Shown: positions 26,189 to 35,094, counted from the stretch's first letter. The stretch: 64,000 nt of DNA from Candidatus Flexifilum breve (GCA_016717205.1 JADKGC010000014.1:62001-126000); one strand, 5' to 3'. Notes: generated from the letters alone by a model not told the origin. Numbers and translations: made by a program.

Positions 26189-26617
26189 ATGGGACGTGTG
26201 ATCAACCCGGACAGCAACGGCAAGCAGCGCAACCAACTGCTGCGCACCATCGCCGAAGTGCTGCGCCGCTTGGGTCAGAAACCCGAATTTGACGATGACG
26301 CCAAAGATATGGTGGCGTGCCTCGTGTTTGCCCTGCGCGACATCGATGTGGGCATCGAAGAATCGGCGCAGGCGTGGGAAAAGCGCGACTACTGGATGAA
26401 AGCTGACGAACTGCGCAACCGCTGGTCGTGGGCGGGGCGCATGGCCGACCAACTACAAGCGATTGTCTTCGGTGACAAGTGGGCGGATCTGCCGCCGCTG
26501 ATGATCAAGCTGTTCCCGTATGTGAGCGACATCAACGTGACGAAGATGACGCGCAAAGAAGATACGTGGATGGGCAGCTACGGACGGCTGATCCGCGAGA
26601 AGCCGCCGACAGCGTAA
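26189..26617 (+). CDS. Conserved hypothetical protein
   Basis: A 142-residue, mostly helical soluble protein (NQLLRTIAEVLRRLGQKPEF, MVACLVFALRDIDVGIEESA, then ERWSWAGRM-like helices). No known motif is seen. A clear GGAGG ribosome site lies 8 bases before the ATG. The 88 bases separating it from the previous gene hold AGTTAAAAGT/ACTTTTAACT inverted and direct repeats, which may form a weak hairpin within the operon. Confidence 0.7.
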   Translation: MGRVINPDSNGKQRNQLLRTIAEVLRRLGQKPEFDDDAKDMVACLVFALRDIDVGIEESAQAWEKRDYWMKADELRNRWSWAGRMADQLQAIVFGDKWADLPPLMIKLFPYVSDINVTKMTRKEDTWMGSYGRLIREKPPTA

Positions 26618-26671
26618 GGGCAGGACTGAGCACTTCAGGACTGAGGACTGAGTAAAAGCAGACGTTTGTAG

Positions 26672-26696
26672 GGACGAGGCATGCCTCGTCCTTTTT
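26672..26696. repeat. Palindrome of the GGACGAGGC family acting as terminator
   Basis: GGACGAGGCATGCCTCGTCC (26672-26691) is followed by TTTTTG and sits after the three-gene cluster. A CAGGACTGAG-type repeat lies just before it at 26621-26652. Confidence 0.8.
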
Positions 26697-26747
26697 GTTG
26701 GCTATAATGAACGCTATTAATCGAATCGTCACCTTGAGTTTCCGCCC

Positions 26748-27935
26748 ATGAGCCACATTTTCATCAGCTACAGCAAAAAGAACCGCGATTACGCCCGTGC
26801 CCTCGCCAATAAATTGCTGGATGCTGGGTTTGACGTGTGGATTGATGATCGCATTGACTATGGTGATGATTGGTGGCAGGTGATCGTCAAGGCGATCCGC
26901 GAATGCGCGGCGTTTCTGGTTGTAATGACACCCGATTCGGATGCTTCGAAGTGGGTACAACGCGAGGTCACACTCGCCGATCATTTACCGAAACCGATTT
27001 TCCCAGTGCTGCGCGACGGCGATTTACTCAGCAGTGATAACTGGTCGATGTTCTTGCGCACGCAATATGCGGATGTGCGCGACGGCAGTTTCCCTAAAGA
27101 CGATTTCCACGAACGGTTACGTCAATTAATTACGCCAAAACCTACGCGAGGATCAGAGGTAAAAGAGCGCACTTTCCCGCTGATCATTAAACCGGATTGG
27201 GTGGGCAAGATTATCCCGGAGCCGTTTGAATGGTGTGTGGTGCCAGCGGGAAAGGTGACACTTGAAAAGGGTGGCTATTTGAACAAGCTTACCACCTTTG
27301 ACGTGCCCGAATTCCAGATCGCCCGCTACCCGATCACCAATGCGCAGTTTGAGGTGTTTGTCACGGCAAAAGATGGCTCACGCCTTCCAGAATGGTGGAA
27401 TGACTCGAAGGAGGCAATAGAGTGGTACTATGGCAATCCGACAATTGAACCTGCCAGGTTTGCAGACTGTGCCGATTGCCCGCGCGAAACGGTGACGTGG
27501 TATGCGGCAGTCGCATTCACGCGCTGGCTGAGCGCCATGACGGGCGAAAAGATCACCCTGCCAACCGAGCAGCAGTGGCAGCGGGCGGCGCAGGGAGATG
27601 ATGGGCGAACATATCCTTGGGGAAACTCGTGGGACGCGAGAAAATGCAATACGTCTGAAAGTGGGATCGGCAAAACATCTATCGTTACGCGGTACCCGCA
27701 AGGCGCGAGTCCCTTCGGCGCGCTCGATATGAGCGGCAATGTTTGGGAATGGTGTTTGACCGCTTGGGATACGGGCGCAAATAACCTAAATGGAATAAAT
27801 GTACGGGTGCTGCGGGGCGGTTCGTGGTACGACCTTCGGTACCTCGCGCGCGCTGTGTCCCGCTACAGCAGCAATCCGGCCGTACGTAGCTTCAGCGGCG
27901 GGTTTCGGGTGGTTTTTTCGTCCACCAGCGGTTGA
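26748..27935 (+). CDS. TIR domain fused to a formylglycine-generating-enzyme (C-type lectin fold) domain
   Basis: A 395-residue two-domain protein. Residues 1 to about 130 form a TIR_2 domain: HIFISYSKKNRDYARALANK, GFDVWIDDRIDYGDDWW, and VMTPDSDASKWVQREV, whose Glu would be the NADase catalytic residue. Residues about 165-390 form an FGE/SUMF1-type domain: FQIARYPITNAQFEVF, LPTEQQWQRAAQG, YPWGNSW, MSGNVWEWCLTAW, RVLRGGSWYD and GGFRVVF. The segment after GGSW (about 357-388) is rich in Tyr, Ser, Leu and Asp at alternating places, typical of a diversity-generating-retroelement target. TIR-FGE proteins are known such targets. No reverse transcriptase is in the window. A TATAAT box lies at 26702-26707. 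Confidence 0.85.
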   Translation: MSHIFISYSKKNRDYARALANKLLDAGFDVWIDDRIDYGDDWWQVIVKAIRECAAFLVVMTPDSDASKWVQREVTLADHLPKPIFPVLRDGDLLSSDNWSMFLRTQYADVRDGSFPKDDFHERLRQLITPKPTRGSEVKERTFPLIIKPDWVGKIIPEPFEWCVVPAGKVTLEKGGYLNKLTTFDVPEFQIARYPITNAQFEVFVTAKDGSRLPEWWNDSKEAIEWYYGNPTIEPARFADCADCPRETVTWYAAVAFTRWLSAMTGEKITLPTEQQWQRAAQGDDGRTYPWGNSWDARKCNTSESGIGKTSIVTRYPQGASPFGALDMSGNVWEWCLTAWDTGANNLNGINVRVLRGGSWYDLRYLARAVSRYSSNPAVRSFSGGFRVVFSSTSG

Positions 27936-28023
27936 AGCGCTGGTCGCTGGTCGGCGCGTAGCGCCAAAGCATTTGTCGGTGTTTTTACCCCTGCCGCGCA
28001 GCGGCTCGGAATTTGGAAAACGA

Positions 28024-28118
28024 CCTCACCCCTCAATCCCCTCTCCGAAAAGAGGAGAGGGGAAGCGAGATCGGCGTGTTTTCCCCCCTCGCCCTTGGGA
28101 GAGGGGCCGGGGGTGAGG
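28024..28118. repeat. CCTCACCCC / GGGGTGAGG inverted repeats
   Basis: Pyrimidine-rich and purine-rich arms alternate here (CCCCTCTCC with GGAGAGGGG, then CCCTCGCCC with GGGCCGGGGGTGAGG). A second copy of the family lies near 41.75 kb. It separates the convergent TIR-FGE and deacetylase genes. Confidence 0.65.
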
Positions 28119-29147
28119 CTACAACCCATGCACCTGCTTGACCCGCGCAATGACATTCTCCACGCCTGCGCGTTCGCTGTACGGTGACGCGCCGAGCGGA
28201 TCGACCGTTTCCTCGCCCAACAGCACCCGCGCGATGTTCGCCACGCCTTCGCTCAGCACGTCGAGGTTGTAACCGCCTTCCACGATGAACGCGATCTTCC
28301 CCCCGCACAACTGATCTGCCATGCGCACGAGTTCGCGTGTCAGGTGGGCGTAGCCGTTCAGGGAGAGGTGAATGCCCGCTAGCGGATCATCCCAATGCGC
28401 GTCAAAGCCCGCCGAGACGAGGATCAGCTCTGGCTCGAAACGGAGCGCTGCCGGCCACACAATCTGCTCGAAGATCGCCGCATAACTGGCGTCGCCGTGA
28501 CCGCCCATCAACGGCACATTGATGTTGAAACCCACCCCTTTGCCTACACCCGTGTCATTGATCGCACCCGTGCCGGGGTAAATCCCTTGCTGATGCGTCG
28601 AAATGAACAGCACCGAGGGGTCGGTATAGAACATCGCTTCGGTGCCGTTGCCGTGGTGGACATCATAATCTACAATGAGGATGCGCCTTAACCCAGACTG
28701 CTGCTGCGCATAGCGCGCCGCCAGCGCAATATTACCGAGCAGGCAGAAGCCCATGCCGTGATCCGGCATCGCGTGATGTCCCGGCGGACGCACGGCGGCC
28801 AGCGCGTTGCGAACTGCGCCGCTGGCAACGGCATCGACGGCGCGCACCACGCCGCCCGCGGACAGCCGCGCGATCTCATACGACCACGGATTGGCATAGG
28901 TATCGTTATCGAGACGTACGGTACGATCCAGCCCGCTCAGTTTGTCTAGAAGGTCGAGATAGCGCGGGGTGTGTACGCTGAGAATCAAGTCACGCTCAAT
29001 CGAAGGCGCTTCGACCGCCTGCATCCGTGCCGCCAATCCGGTTTCGTCGAGTCGCTGCCAGATCGCCCGGATGCGTCCTGCGTGTTCGGGATGACCGGGG
29101 GAGTCGTGTTCCGGAAAGCGCGGGTGTGTGACATACAGCGTGGTCAT
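28119..29147 (-). CDS. Histone deacetylase family protein (AcuC-like)
   Basis: A 342-residue zinc hydrolase of the class II HDAC/AcuC/AphA family, removing acyl groups from lysine or polyamines. Active-site motifs are complete: RPPGHHAMPDHGMGFCLLGN with the His pair, DYDVHHGNGT with the zinc Asp/His, SAGFDAHWDDPLAG with the second zinc Asp, and EGGYNLDVLSEG with the Gly-Gly-Tyr. The substrate is not evident. The ATG at 29147 (MTTLYVTHPRFPEHDSPGHP), with AAAGG upstream, is preferred to a TTG two codons earlier. Confidence 0.93.
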   Translation of the reverse strand: MTTLYVTHPRFPEHDSPGHPEHAGRIRAIWQRLDETGLAARMQAVEAPSIERDLILSVHTPRYLDLLDKLSGLDRTVRLDNDTYANPWSYEIARLSAGGVVRAVDAVASGAVRNALAAVRPPGHHAMPDHGMGFCLLGNIALAARYAQQQSGLRRILIVDYDVHHGNGTEAMFYTDPSVLFISTHQQGIYPGTGAINDTGVGKGVGFNINVPLMGGHGDASYAAIFEQIVWPAALRFEPELILVSAGFDAHWDDPLAGIHLSLNGYAHLTRELVRMADQLCGGKIAFIVEGGYNLDVLSEGVANIARVLLGEETVDPLGASPYSERAGVENVIARVKQVHGL

Positions 29148-29296
29148 GAACAAGCCTTTCTGTACCGTGACCGCATGATAACCGTGAATCGTGTTTCTTA
29201 AAAGAACAATCTATAATGACTGAACGAAAGCGTAACCAGTTATCCCTCTTGCGGCGCATGCAAGCGGACAAGAAGGGTAAAAAGAGGACTGAACCT

Positions 29297-30585
29297 ATGC
29301 AGTATGAACGGCTTGTCCAGTGGGCGCGCGAGACGTGGCAAGCGCGGTGGGGCGACCAGCCCTACGTCACCGTCTGGGCATCGACGGAATGCAGCAACAT
29401 GATCGCTCAGAGTCAGGTGAAGACCGGGCGCAAGCTGCGCGGCAAACTGCGCTACGATGGCGCGGAACCCCTGGACTGCCCGTACATCGTGCCGATCAGT
29501 GATTACGGGTCACGCGGCAAAAGATGGTCCTCACGGCGAGCGCCGGTGCATTCGCCTTCAAGTTCTCGGAAGATGGCGGCGATGCCTTTGAGGCGATCTA
29601 CGCCAGCGCATATTTCAGCGACGATGTGCAGGATTTGACGGCCGTCGCACTTGTCCCCGCCAATAAGCTGGAGGGCTGGGCGGCGTTTGAGTTTGCGTGC
29701 GCGCGCGCCGTGCGTCCGCGGATTCGCCGCCGCCGCGATGTGTATATCATCGGCGGGACGGATGCGTTCTTCGATCCGACCGTCGATTGGGATGACATCA
29801 TTCTCGCCGACGACATCAAGGCGCGGTTGCTCGACGACATGGAAGCGTTCTTCACGAAGGGCGTCGGCATCTATCGCCAGTTGAAGCTGCCGCCCTTTCG
29901 TAAGCTGCTCTTGGCCGGAGTCCCCGGCACGGGTAAGACGATGCTGTGCGCGGCGATGGCCAAAATCGCGATCAGCAAGGGGCGCGTGGTGGTGTACGTT
30001 TCCGGCGCCGACCGGGATGGCGCATCCTTCGAGAAGATTCAGCGGGCGCTGCAAGCGGTCACGGCGGCGCGCTACCCCGTGCTGCTCATCGTCGAAGAAT
30101 TGGACGCCTACCTGCAAGGTGACGACAAAGCGCGCGTGCTCAATGTGCTGGATGGCATCGAGTCGCCAAATAACCCGAAGGGCGCGCTGCTGCTGGCGAC
30201 GACCAATTACCCGGAAGCGATTGACGAACGCATTTCCAAGCGTCCCGGTCGGTTGGATCGCATTTTTGTGATTCCGACCATTCAGGACGAGGCGCAGGCG
30301 GTCGAGATGCTCAAGCATTACATGGGCGAGCAGTGGCACGAGGGACACAACGTCGTCGTGCCCGACCTGATCGACCAGCCGGGGGCGTTTGTGCGCGAGG
30401 TCGCGCTGCATGCGCGTATGTTGGCTGCGCACGAGCACAAAACCGAGGTCACGCCGGAACTGCTCACGCAGTCCGTGGAAAGCCTGCTGCGGCAGATGCG
30501 CTCCGAGCGCGATTTCCTCACGCAGCGCCGTCCGATTGGCCTCATCAGCCCGAACAAGAAGCCGAACAAAACGCCGTTCGGGTGA
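29297..30585 (+). pseudogene. AAA+ ATPase with a one-base frameshift
   Basis: An AAA-family ATPase of unknown target. The N-terminal part (29297 to about 29520, MQYERLVQWARETWQARWGD) is in one frame, and the remaining 350 codons are in the next. Adding one A to the run in GGCAAAAGATGG (29514-29525) joins them as GKKMVLTASAGAFAF. The ATPase core is intact: Walker A GVPGTGKT, Walker B LLIVEELDAY, sensor 1 LLATTNYPEAID and the arginine region SKRPGRLDRIF. I chose the ATG at 29297 because it has AGAGGA upstream and lies after a TATAAT at 29212-29217, which overlaps the earlier ATG. A propeller protein starts 4 bases after the stop. Confidence 0.8.
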
Positions 30586-30588
30586 TAG

Positions 30589-31794
30589 ATGCGACCATTG
30601 ACGCCTTCGACTTTGCTGCGGCGATTGATCCTCTCTTGCTTGCTTCTGCTGATGCTCATTGCTCCGGTGAGTATCAGCAGTCAAAGCAATGGCGATGTCC
30701 TGATCTACAGTCTCGAGGCCGGGGAGCAGACTATTTTCAACGTCTATGATCCGGTTAGCAATACCTCAGCACCTCTTATTAAGATCGATGCTCCATACTC
30801 TGCAAGCAGCGTAGGCTCGCATGGTGTTTTAGCCGTTTCATGGCAGGATAACGGCGACATTTATCTAGTCCCCATTGACGCGCTGGAGCACTCGTTGACC
30901 AACATCACATATACACCTGATGCGGATGAATTTCCAGCGGCATGGAGTCCTGACGGGCACTACCTCGCCTATACCTCGTATCGTGCTGACGACGACATAC
31001 GCCTCTATGTGTGGGACGGTGATACGACGCTCGATGTAACGCCTACCGATTTTGACGCATTGATTGTTAGTTATGAGGATGTCGGTTGGGATGCTGCCGG
31101 AAGGCTCGTCTTTACAGTGTTTGCGCCGTTCAATCAGCGGCAACCAAGCAGCAACGCGAGCGAGATTTACCTGTGGGATGGCAATACAACAGTGAATGTC
31201 AGTCAGAACCCAACCGGGGAGGATAGGTTTGCTGCATGGAGCGCGGATGGTCGATTGGCATTTTTATCGGCGCGCGGCGCGAACTATGATATTTGGGTAT
31301 GGGATGGCGTCTCGTACAGAAACGGTTTTCCGGACGCGACCACATATACGAACGTTGAGCCTGAACTGACCGACTATTTTTCTGGTCCGGGATGGACAAG
31401 TGACGGTCGTGTGGCGTTTTTGGCATCACCGGGACGTCATGCACAGGTCTACGTGTGGGACGGGCAGACTGCGACGGATATGAGCCAGAATCCCGATCTG
31501 CACAACGGCGGGGCAGTCTGGAACGCGGACGGACGTTGGGCCTTTGTCACGTTTTTTTCGCCTGAACAACTGTTATATGTGCGCGACAGCAATAACGAAA
31601 CGCTACTGGTGACCGACGGACAATATGCCCCGGCGTGGAGCGCCGCTGAGTCGCTGGCTTTTTGCGACTATCAACGTCCCGATTGGACATTGAAGGTGTG
31701 GAACGGTAGTGAGGTAATCCCTGTTGCTGAGGGTAATCTCATTTACGCTCAATGGCAGCAGACTGGCAACAGTGTTGTGTGTTGGAGCGGCTAG
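30589..31794 (+). CDS. Secreted TolB/WD40-like beta-propeller protein
   Basis: A 401-residue protein with a signal peptide (LLRRLILSCLLLLMLIAPVS). It has repeated blades of the TolB/PD40 type: AAWSPDGHYLAYTSY, DDIRLYVWDGDTTLDVTP, FAAWSADGRLAFLSARG, SGPGWTSDGRVAFLASPG, and AVWNADGRWAFVTF. YVWDG- or LWDGNTT-like motifs close several blades. No enzymatic residues are apparent, so it is probably a binding or scaffold propeller outside the membrane. It begins 4 bases after the AAA ATPase and is probably co-transcribed, although its base composition is lower in GC. Confidence 0.8.
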   Translation: MRPLTPSTLLRRLILSCLLLLMLIAPVSISSQSNGDVLIYSLEAGEQTIFNVYDPVSNTSAPLIKIDAPYSASSVGSHGVLAVSWQDNGDIYLVPIDALEHSLTNITYTPDADEFPAAWSPDGHYLAYTSYRADDDIRLYVWDGDTTLDVTPTDFDALIVSYEDVGWDAAGRLVFTVFAPFNQRQPSSNASEIYLWDGNTTVNVSQNPTGEDRFAAWSADGRLAFLSARGANYDIWVWDGVSYRNGFPDATTYTNVEPELTDYFSGPGWTSDGRVAFLASPGRHAQVYVWDGQTATDMSQNPDLHNGGAVWNADGRWAFVTFFSPEQLLYVRDSNNETLLVTDGQYAPAWSAAESLAFCDYQRPDWTLKVWNGSEVIPVAEGNLIYAQWQQTGNSVVCWSG

Positions 31795-31883
31795 GCGCGG
31801 CATGGAATGGTACTAATCCCCGATCTGGCCTTCTGCTACCCTGACTCCCATCGCTAATCGCCAACAGCTAAGGAGCTTGTCCC

Positions 31884-32357
31884 ATGCCTGCCGCCGAACG
31901 TCAGCAGTATATTCAAATGCTGCGCGAGTTCCCCGAACAGTTCGCCGCGCTCGTGCGCCCATTCACCGATGAGCAGCTCGAATGCCGTGTCGCCGAGGGC
32001 GAATGGAGCATCCGCCAGATCGTGCATCACGTCGCGGATTCGCATATGAATGCCAACAATCGCTTTCGTCTGCCGCTCACCGAGGACAACCCGCCGCTCC
32101 CCGGCTACGATCAGGACAAGTACGCGCTGCAACCCGATTACGCGCTGCCGCTCGAAATCTCGCTCTCGATTCTGCCGGGGCTGCATGCGCGCTGGGTCGC
32201 GCTGCTGGAGTCGCTCACCGAGGAGCAGTGGAACAGGACGGCGGTGCATGGCGAATGGGGGCAGGTGACGGTCGAAGAGGTGGCGCGGCGTTACGCCGGA
32301 CACGGTATCAACCACATCAACCAGATCAACACGATCCGTGCCAAGCACGGGTTTTGA
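31884..32357 (+). CDS. DinB/YfiT-type putative metal-dependent hydrolase
   Basis: A 157-residue four-helix-bundle protein of the DinB superfamily, close to YfiT and bacillithiol transferase BstA. The metal-binding His residues lie in QIVHHVADSH and in RRYAGHGINHINQI. WSIRQIVHH after a Glu-Gly-Glu turn is the family start. The biochemical role in this organism is unknown. A strong AAGGAG ribosome site precedes the ATG. It converges with the GT-C gene over an inverted repeat. Confidence 0.88.
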   Translation: MPAAERQQYIQMLREFPEQFAALVRPFTDEQLECRVAEGEWSIRQIVHHVADSHMNANNRFRLPLTEDNPPLPGYDQDKYALQPDYALPLEISLSILPGLHARWVALLESLTEEQWNRTAVHGEWGQVTVEEVARRYAGHGINHINQINTIRAKHGF

Positions 32358-32373
32358 GTAGGATTGAGGTTCG

Positions 32374-32427
32374 AGGACTGAGGACTGAGAAAGAACCAAG
32401 CTGCACTCAGTCCTCAGCACTCAGTCC
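32374..32427. repeat. GGACTGAG/CTCAGTCC inverted repeat between convergent genes
   Basis: AGGACTGAGGACTGAG (32374-32389) faces CTCAGTCCTCAGCACTCAGT (from 32406). The right arm runs into the stop codon of the membrane glycosyltransferase gene. It probably acts as a two-way terminator. The same motif recurs near 26.63 kb. Confidence 0.65.
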
Positions 32428-34052
32428 GCAATCCTGTCAATGGGCGTGAAAATGAGGTACTCGAAGCCATTCATGGGAATCGTCTCGCTGATTTCGTAGT
32501 TGCGGGCGATAGCTTGCAGCACATCGATCGGATAGAATTGCGCGCGCATGATCACGAGGCCAAACTCCTGCGCTTCGATCATGGCGATCAGCGCGGACGA
32601 GTCGAACAGTCCCTGCTGGTCGAGGTTGAGGAGCTGCGTCGGGTTAGTGATCACGTCTTTGCCCGCGAGCAGATTGAAGGCCGCCTCCTCGCTCAGTACG
32701 GGTTTATCGGCGGCGCGTACCAGTTCGACGATGCGCCAGCCCGCTTCGATGTCGGCGGGCGTAGTCAGGTGCCCGATGTCCGCGTAACCACCCGCGATGC
32801 GTCCGGCGGAATCGTAAAAGCCGTTGAGCGCGTTCGGCTCGATTTGGAGCACATCGGCGATGGTGCTGAAGACAGGCGCCTCGGTGGGCAGATGCAGCAC
32901 CGCCCGGCCATAGCCGAGGTAGAGCAGGGGAACAATCACTAGACCGATACCCGTCAGCGGCTTGACGACGCGCCTGAGCGGACGCAGCCAGCGCCCATAG
33001 ACGTTGGTCGTTGGGAAGCGCCATTCACCCCGCAGCGTCTTGGCAGCGAATAGTCCGCTCAGCAGGCACAGCGCCGCAATCGACGTGGAGAAGTAGCTGT
33101 CGCCCGCGCCCCATTTGCCCGACAAAATACTCACGCCGATGCCCGCCACGAACCAGATCGAGTAGATGGACAGGCGCGCGAAATACAACTCATAGAGGAC
33201 ATACAGCGCCGCCGGGATGATCAGGAAGCCGTGCAGGCTGAACCACAGGCGGAACAGGCCGACCGCTTGATCCGGGATGAACGGGTTGACGTTCGCTGTG
33301 ATCGATTGCAGCCACCACTGACCGTTGGTGGCGAGGTTCATCCACACGAAGATCGCGCCGCCGACCAGCGCGAAGCCGATGCCCCACACGATGGATCGGC
33401 GCGGCTGGCGGATGAACAGGAAAACGAATACGGCGACCGCGGTCGCAATGGCGAGCTGCTTGGTGTAGCCCGCCGCCAGCACAAACGCCAGTCCCGTGAA
33501 CAGCACGCGCCGCCGCGTGCGTTGATCCTCGATTTCATTCACGTTGGCCAGCACGACGACCGCCAGCGTTTCGAACATGACCATGCTCAGATGCTGGCGA
33601 AAGAGCGGGGCGATGTGATAGATCGTGTTCGAGGCGAGGAACGCCAGACCCGATAGGAGCGCGACACCCCACTGGCGGCCACCGTCCCGGTAGACGGCAT
33701 AGCCAATCGCAGATGCGGCAAAGATGCCCGCCAGCGTGCCGAGCAAGCGCCCATACCAGTAGGCAGGGCCGAACAGCCACACGAACGGCGCGGCAATCAC
33801 ATGGAAGAGGGGCGGGTAGTTGCTGGAATAAAACGGGTATATATTGGTATCTTTATACGGGAATTCACCCTGACTGAACAGAATCGTGTCGACCAGTTCG
33901 AAGCCTTCACCTTGATCGTAGTCAAATGGAAACTGGATCAAGTTCAGCGCGAAGACGAGGTAGACGACGAGGTAGAACAGCAGCAGCCCGATCGCACTGA
34001 GCATCAGGACGGGGTGCAGCGTTTGTGAGATGCGTTTCACCGGGGATAACAT
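32421..34052 (-). CDS. GT-C fold membrane glycosyltransferase (PMT/GT39-like)
   Basis: A 543-residue protein with about ten hydrophobic helices. The first extracellular loop reads FDYDQGEGFELVDTILFSQG, giving the acidic D-x-G-E motif typical of GT-C enzymes such as ArnT and PMT_2 proteins. YPFYSSNYPPLFHV follows, then RLLGTLAGIFAASAIGYAVY. The C-terminal part (about 400-540) is soluble and probably extracytoplasmic. It would move a sugar from a lipid carrier to a protein, lipid or polymer, but the acceptor is unknown. A GGAGAAACG ribosome site precedes the ATG at 34052. Confidence 0.85.
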   Translation of the reverse strand: MLSPVKRISQTLHPVLMLSAIGLLLFYLVVYLVFALNLIQFPFDYDQGEGFELVDTILFSQGEFPYKDTNIYPFYSSNYPPLFHVIAAPFVWLFGPAYWYGRLLGTLAGIFAASAIGYAVYRDGGRQWGVALLSGLAFLASNTIYHIAPLFRQHLSMVMFETLAVVVLANVNEIEDQRTRRRVLFTGLAFVLAAGYTKQLAIATAVAVFVFLFIRQPRRSIVWGIGFALVGGAIFVWMNLATNGQWWLQSITANVNPFIPDQAVGLFRLWFSLHGFLIIPAALYVLYELYFARLSIYSIWFVAGIGVSILSGKWGAGDSYFSTSIAALCLLSGLFAAKTLRGEWRFPTTNVYGRWLRPLRRVVKPLTGIGLVIVPLLYLGYGRAVLHLPTEAPVFSTIADVLQIEPNALNGFYDSAGRIAGGYADIGHLTTPADIEAGWRIVELVRAADKPVLSEEAAFNLLAGKDVITNPTQLLNLDQQGLFDSSALIAMIEAQEFGLVIMRAQFYPIDVLQAIARNYEISETIPMNGFEYLIFTPIDRIAD

Positions 34053-34077
34053 CGTTTCTCCGCGTTGGGTGCGGTCT

Positions 34078-34293
34078 TCAAGCGGGCTGACTGCCCAAAG
34101 GGATCAGCGTTAGGCCGACGAGCGCCAGCGCGACGCACAACCCGAGGGCGAGGCGCTGGGCGGGACCGATGCCGCCTTGGCGACCGGGGTTGAGCACATC
34201 AATGGCGAGGATGGCGATAAAGCCCACAACTCCCGCGATCAGCAGGAGGAGGCCGAGTAAGCGTTTGGTGAGCGTGAAGTGATTTGAGACCAT
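34078..34293 (-). CDS. Small two-helix membrane protein
   Basis: A 71-residue protein with two transmembrane helices (LLGLLLLIAGVVGFIAILAI and RLALGLCVALALVGLTLIP) joined by a short Gly-rich loop. I do not recognise it. A TATACT (complement of 34301-34306) is so close to the ATG that the transcript may be nearly leaderless. It lies 25 bases upstream of the GT-C transferase gene on the same strand and may be co-transcribed. Confidence 0.6.
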   Translation of the reverse strand: MVSNHFTLTKRLLGLLLLIAGVVGFIAILAIDVLNPGRQGGIGPAQRLALGLCVALALVGLTLIPLGSQPA

Positions 34294-34387
34294 AAGCCAG
34301 AGTATAACAGGTCTGCAACTTTTGAAAAGCGGCCTGCGTATAGTGTGATGTAGAGTTTAAGCATAACCGCAGTTTGAGGATACACCC

Positions 34388-35035
34388 ATGAGCCAACCTG
34401 ACGATCAAGAGCGCGTTTCGCGCTTGTCATCCACCCCGCCACCGGCCACCGCGGAGCCGGGTAGCGAGGATGTGGTGCAGGAATATGAGCGGCGGTACCA
34501 GCCCGAACGGGTGAAACCCCGCGCGATGCCGCGCAGTTACAGCACCATGCGCGTCAGCGATGAAGAGAAGATGTGGGCGGCAGTGGCGCATGGCAGCGCG
34601 TGGGTGACGTTTTTGGGATCGATCCTGAGCATTGGCGTGATCACGCCGCTCAGCATATTCGTCCCACTGATCATCTATTTCATGTTCCGCAAACGCTCGG
34701 ACTATGTGGCCTTCCATGCGCTGCAGGCGTTCGTCCTCCAGTTAATTGGCACGGTGGGCGCAATGCTGCTGCTGATCGTCGGCGGGTTCGTGTGGGCCAT
34801 CGGCATGGTGATCGCCATGCTGGCGCTGCTGGTGCTCGTCGGGTTTGTGCTCATCCCGGTGTGGGCGCTGGTTGGACTGGTGCTGCTGCTCGTCGTGATG
34901 CTGCTGCCGCTGGCCATGGTGCTGTATGCGACGCTCGCCACCATCGAAACCTACAACGGCCGCGACTACCGCTACCCGATCATCGCCAAGTGGGTCGACA
35001 GGCAGCTCGCGGGGAATTACCTCACCGTCGTATAA
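34388..35035 (+). CDS. DUF4870-domain membrane protein
   Basis: A 215-residue protein. The first 65 residues are polar and Pro-rich. The DUF4870 pattern follows: EKMWAAVAHGSAWVTFLGSI, then PLIIYFMFRKRSDYVAFHAL, then a string of Val/Leu/Met-rich helices. It ends YNGRDYRYPIIAKWVDRQL, the usual family tail. The function of the family is unknown. It stands alone, divergent from the small membrane protein, and a hairpin terminator follows. Confidence 0.85.
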   Translation: MSQPDDQERVSRLSSTPPPATAEPGSEDVVQEYERRYQPERVKPRAMPRSYSTMRVSDEEKMWAAVAHGSAWVTFLGSILSIGVITPLSIFVPLIIYFMFRKRSDYVAFHALQAFVLQLIGTVGAMLLLIVGGFVWAIGMVIAMLALLVLVGFVLIPVWALVGLVLLLVVMLLPLAMVLYATLATIETYNGRDYRYPIIAKWVDRQLAGNYLTVV

Positions 35036-35069
35036 TCTCTCCAGACGAAGTTCCGCAGTCACAGTTTTG

Positions 35070-35094
35070 GGACGGGGTTCACCTCGTCCTTTTT
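35070..35094 (+). terminator. Rho-independent terminator after the DUF4870 gene
   Basis: GGACGGGG and CCTCGTCC pair (with one G-U) around a 4-base loop, followed by TTTTT. It is a degenerate member of the GGACGAGG palindrome family. Confidence 0.75.

Noticed and set aside
26748..28118. A complete diversity-generating retroelement within the window
   Set aside because: No reverse transcriptase, accessory protein or template repeat was seen within several kilobases on either side. Only the target-like gene is present.
29510..29530. Programmed -1 ribosomal frameshifting in the AAA ATPase
   Set aside because: The site C-AAA-AGA does not allow good re-pairing after a -1 slip. I see no clear downstream stem-loop, and the same lesion occurs in an unrelated gene.
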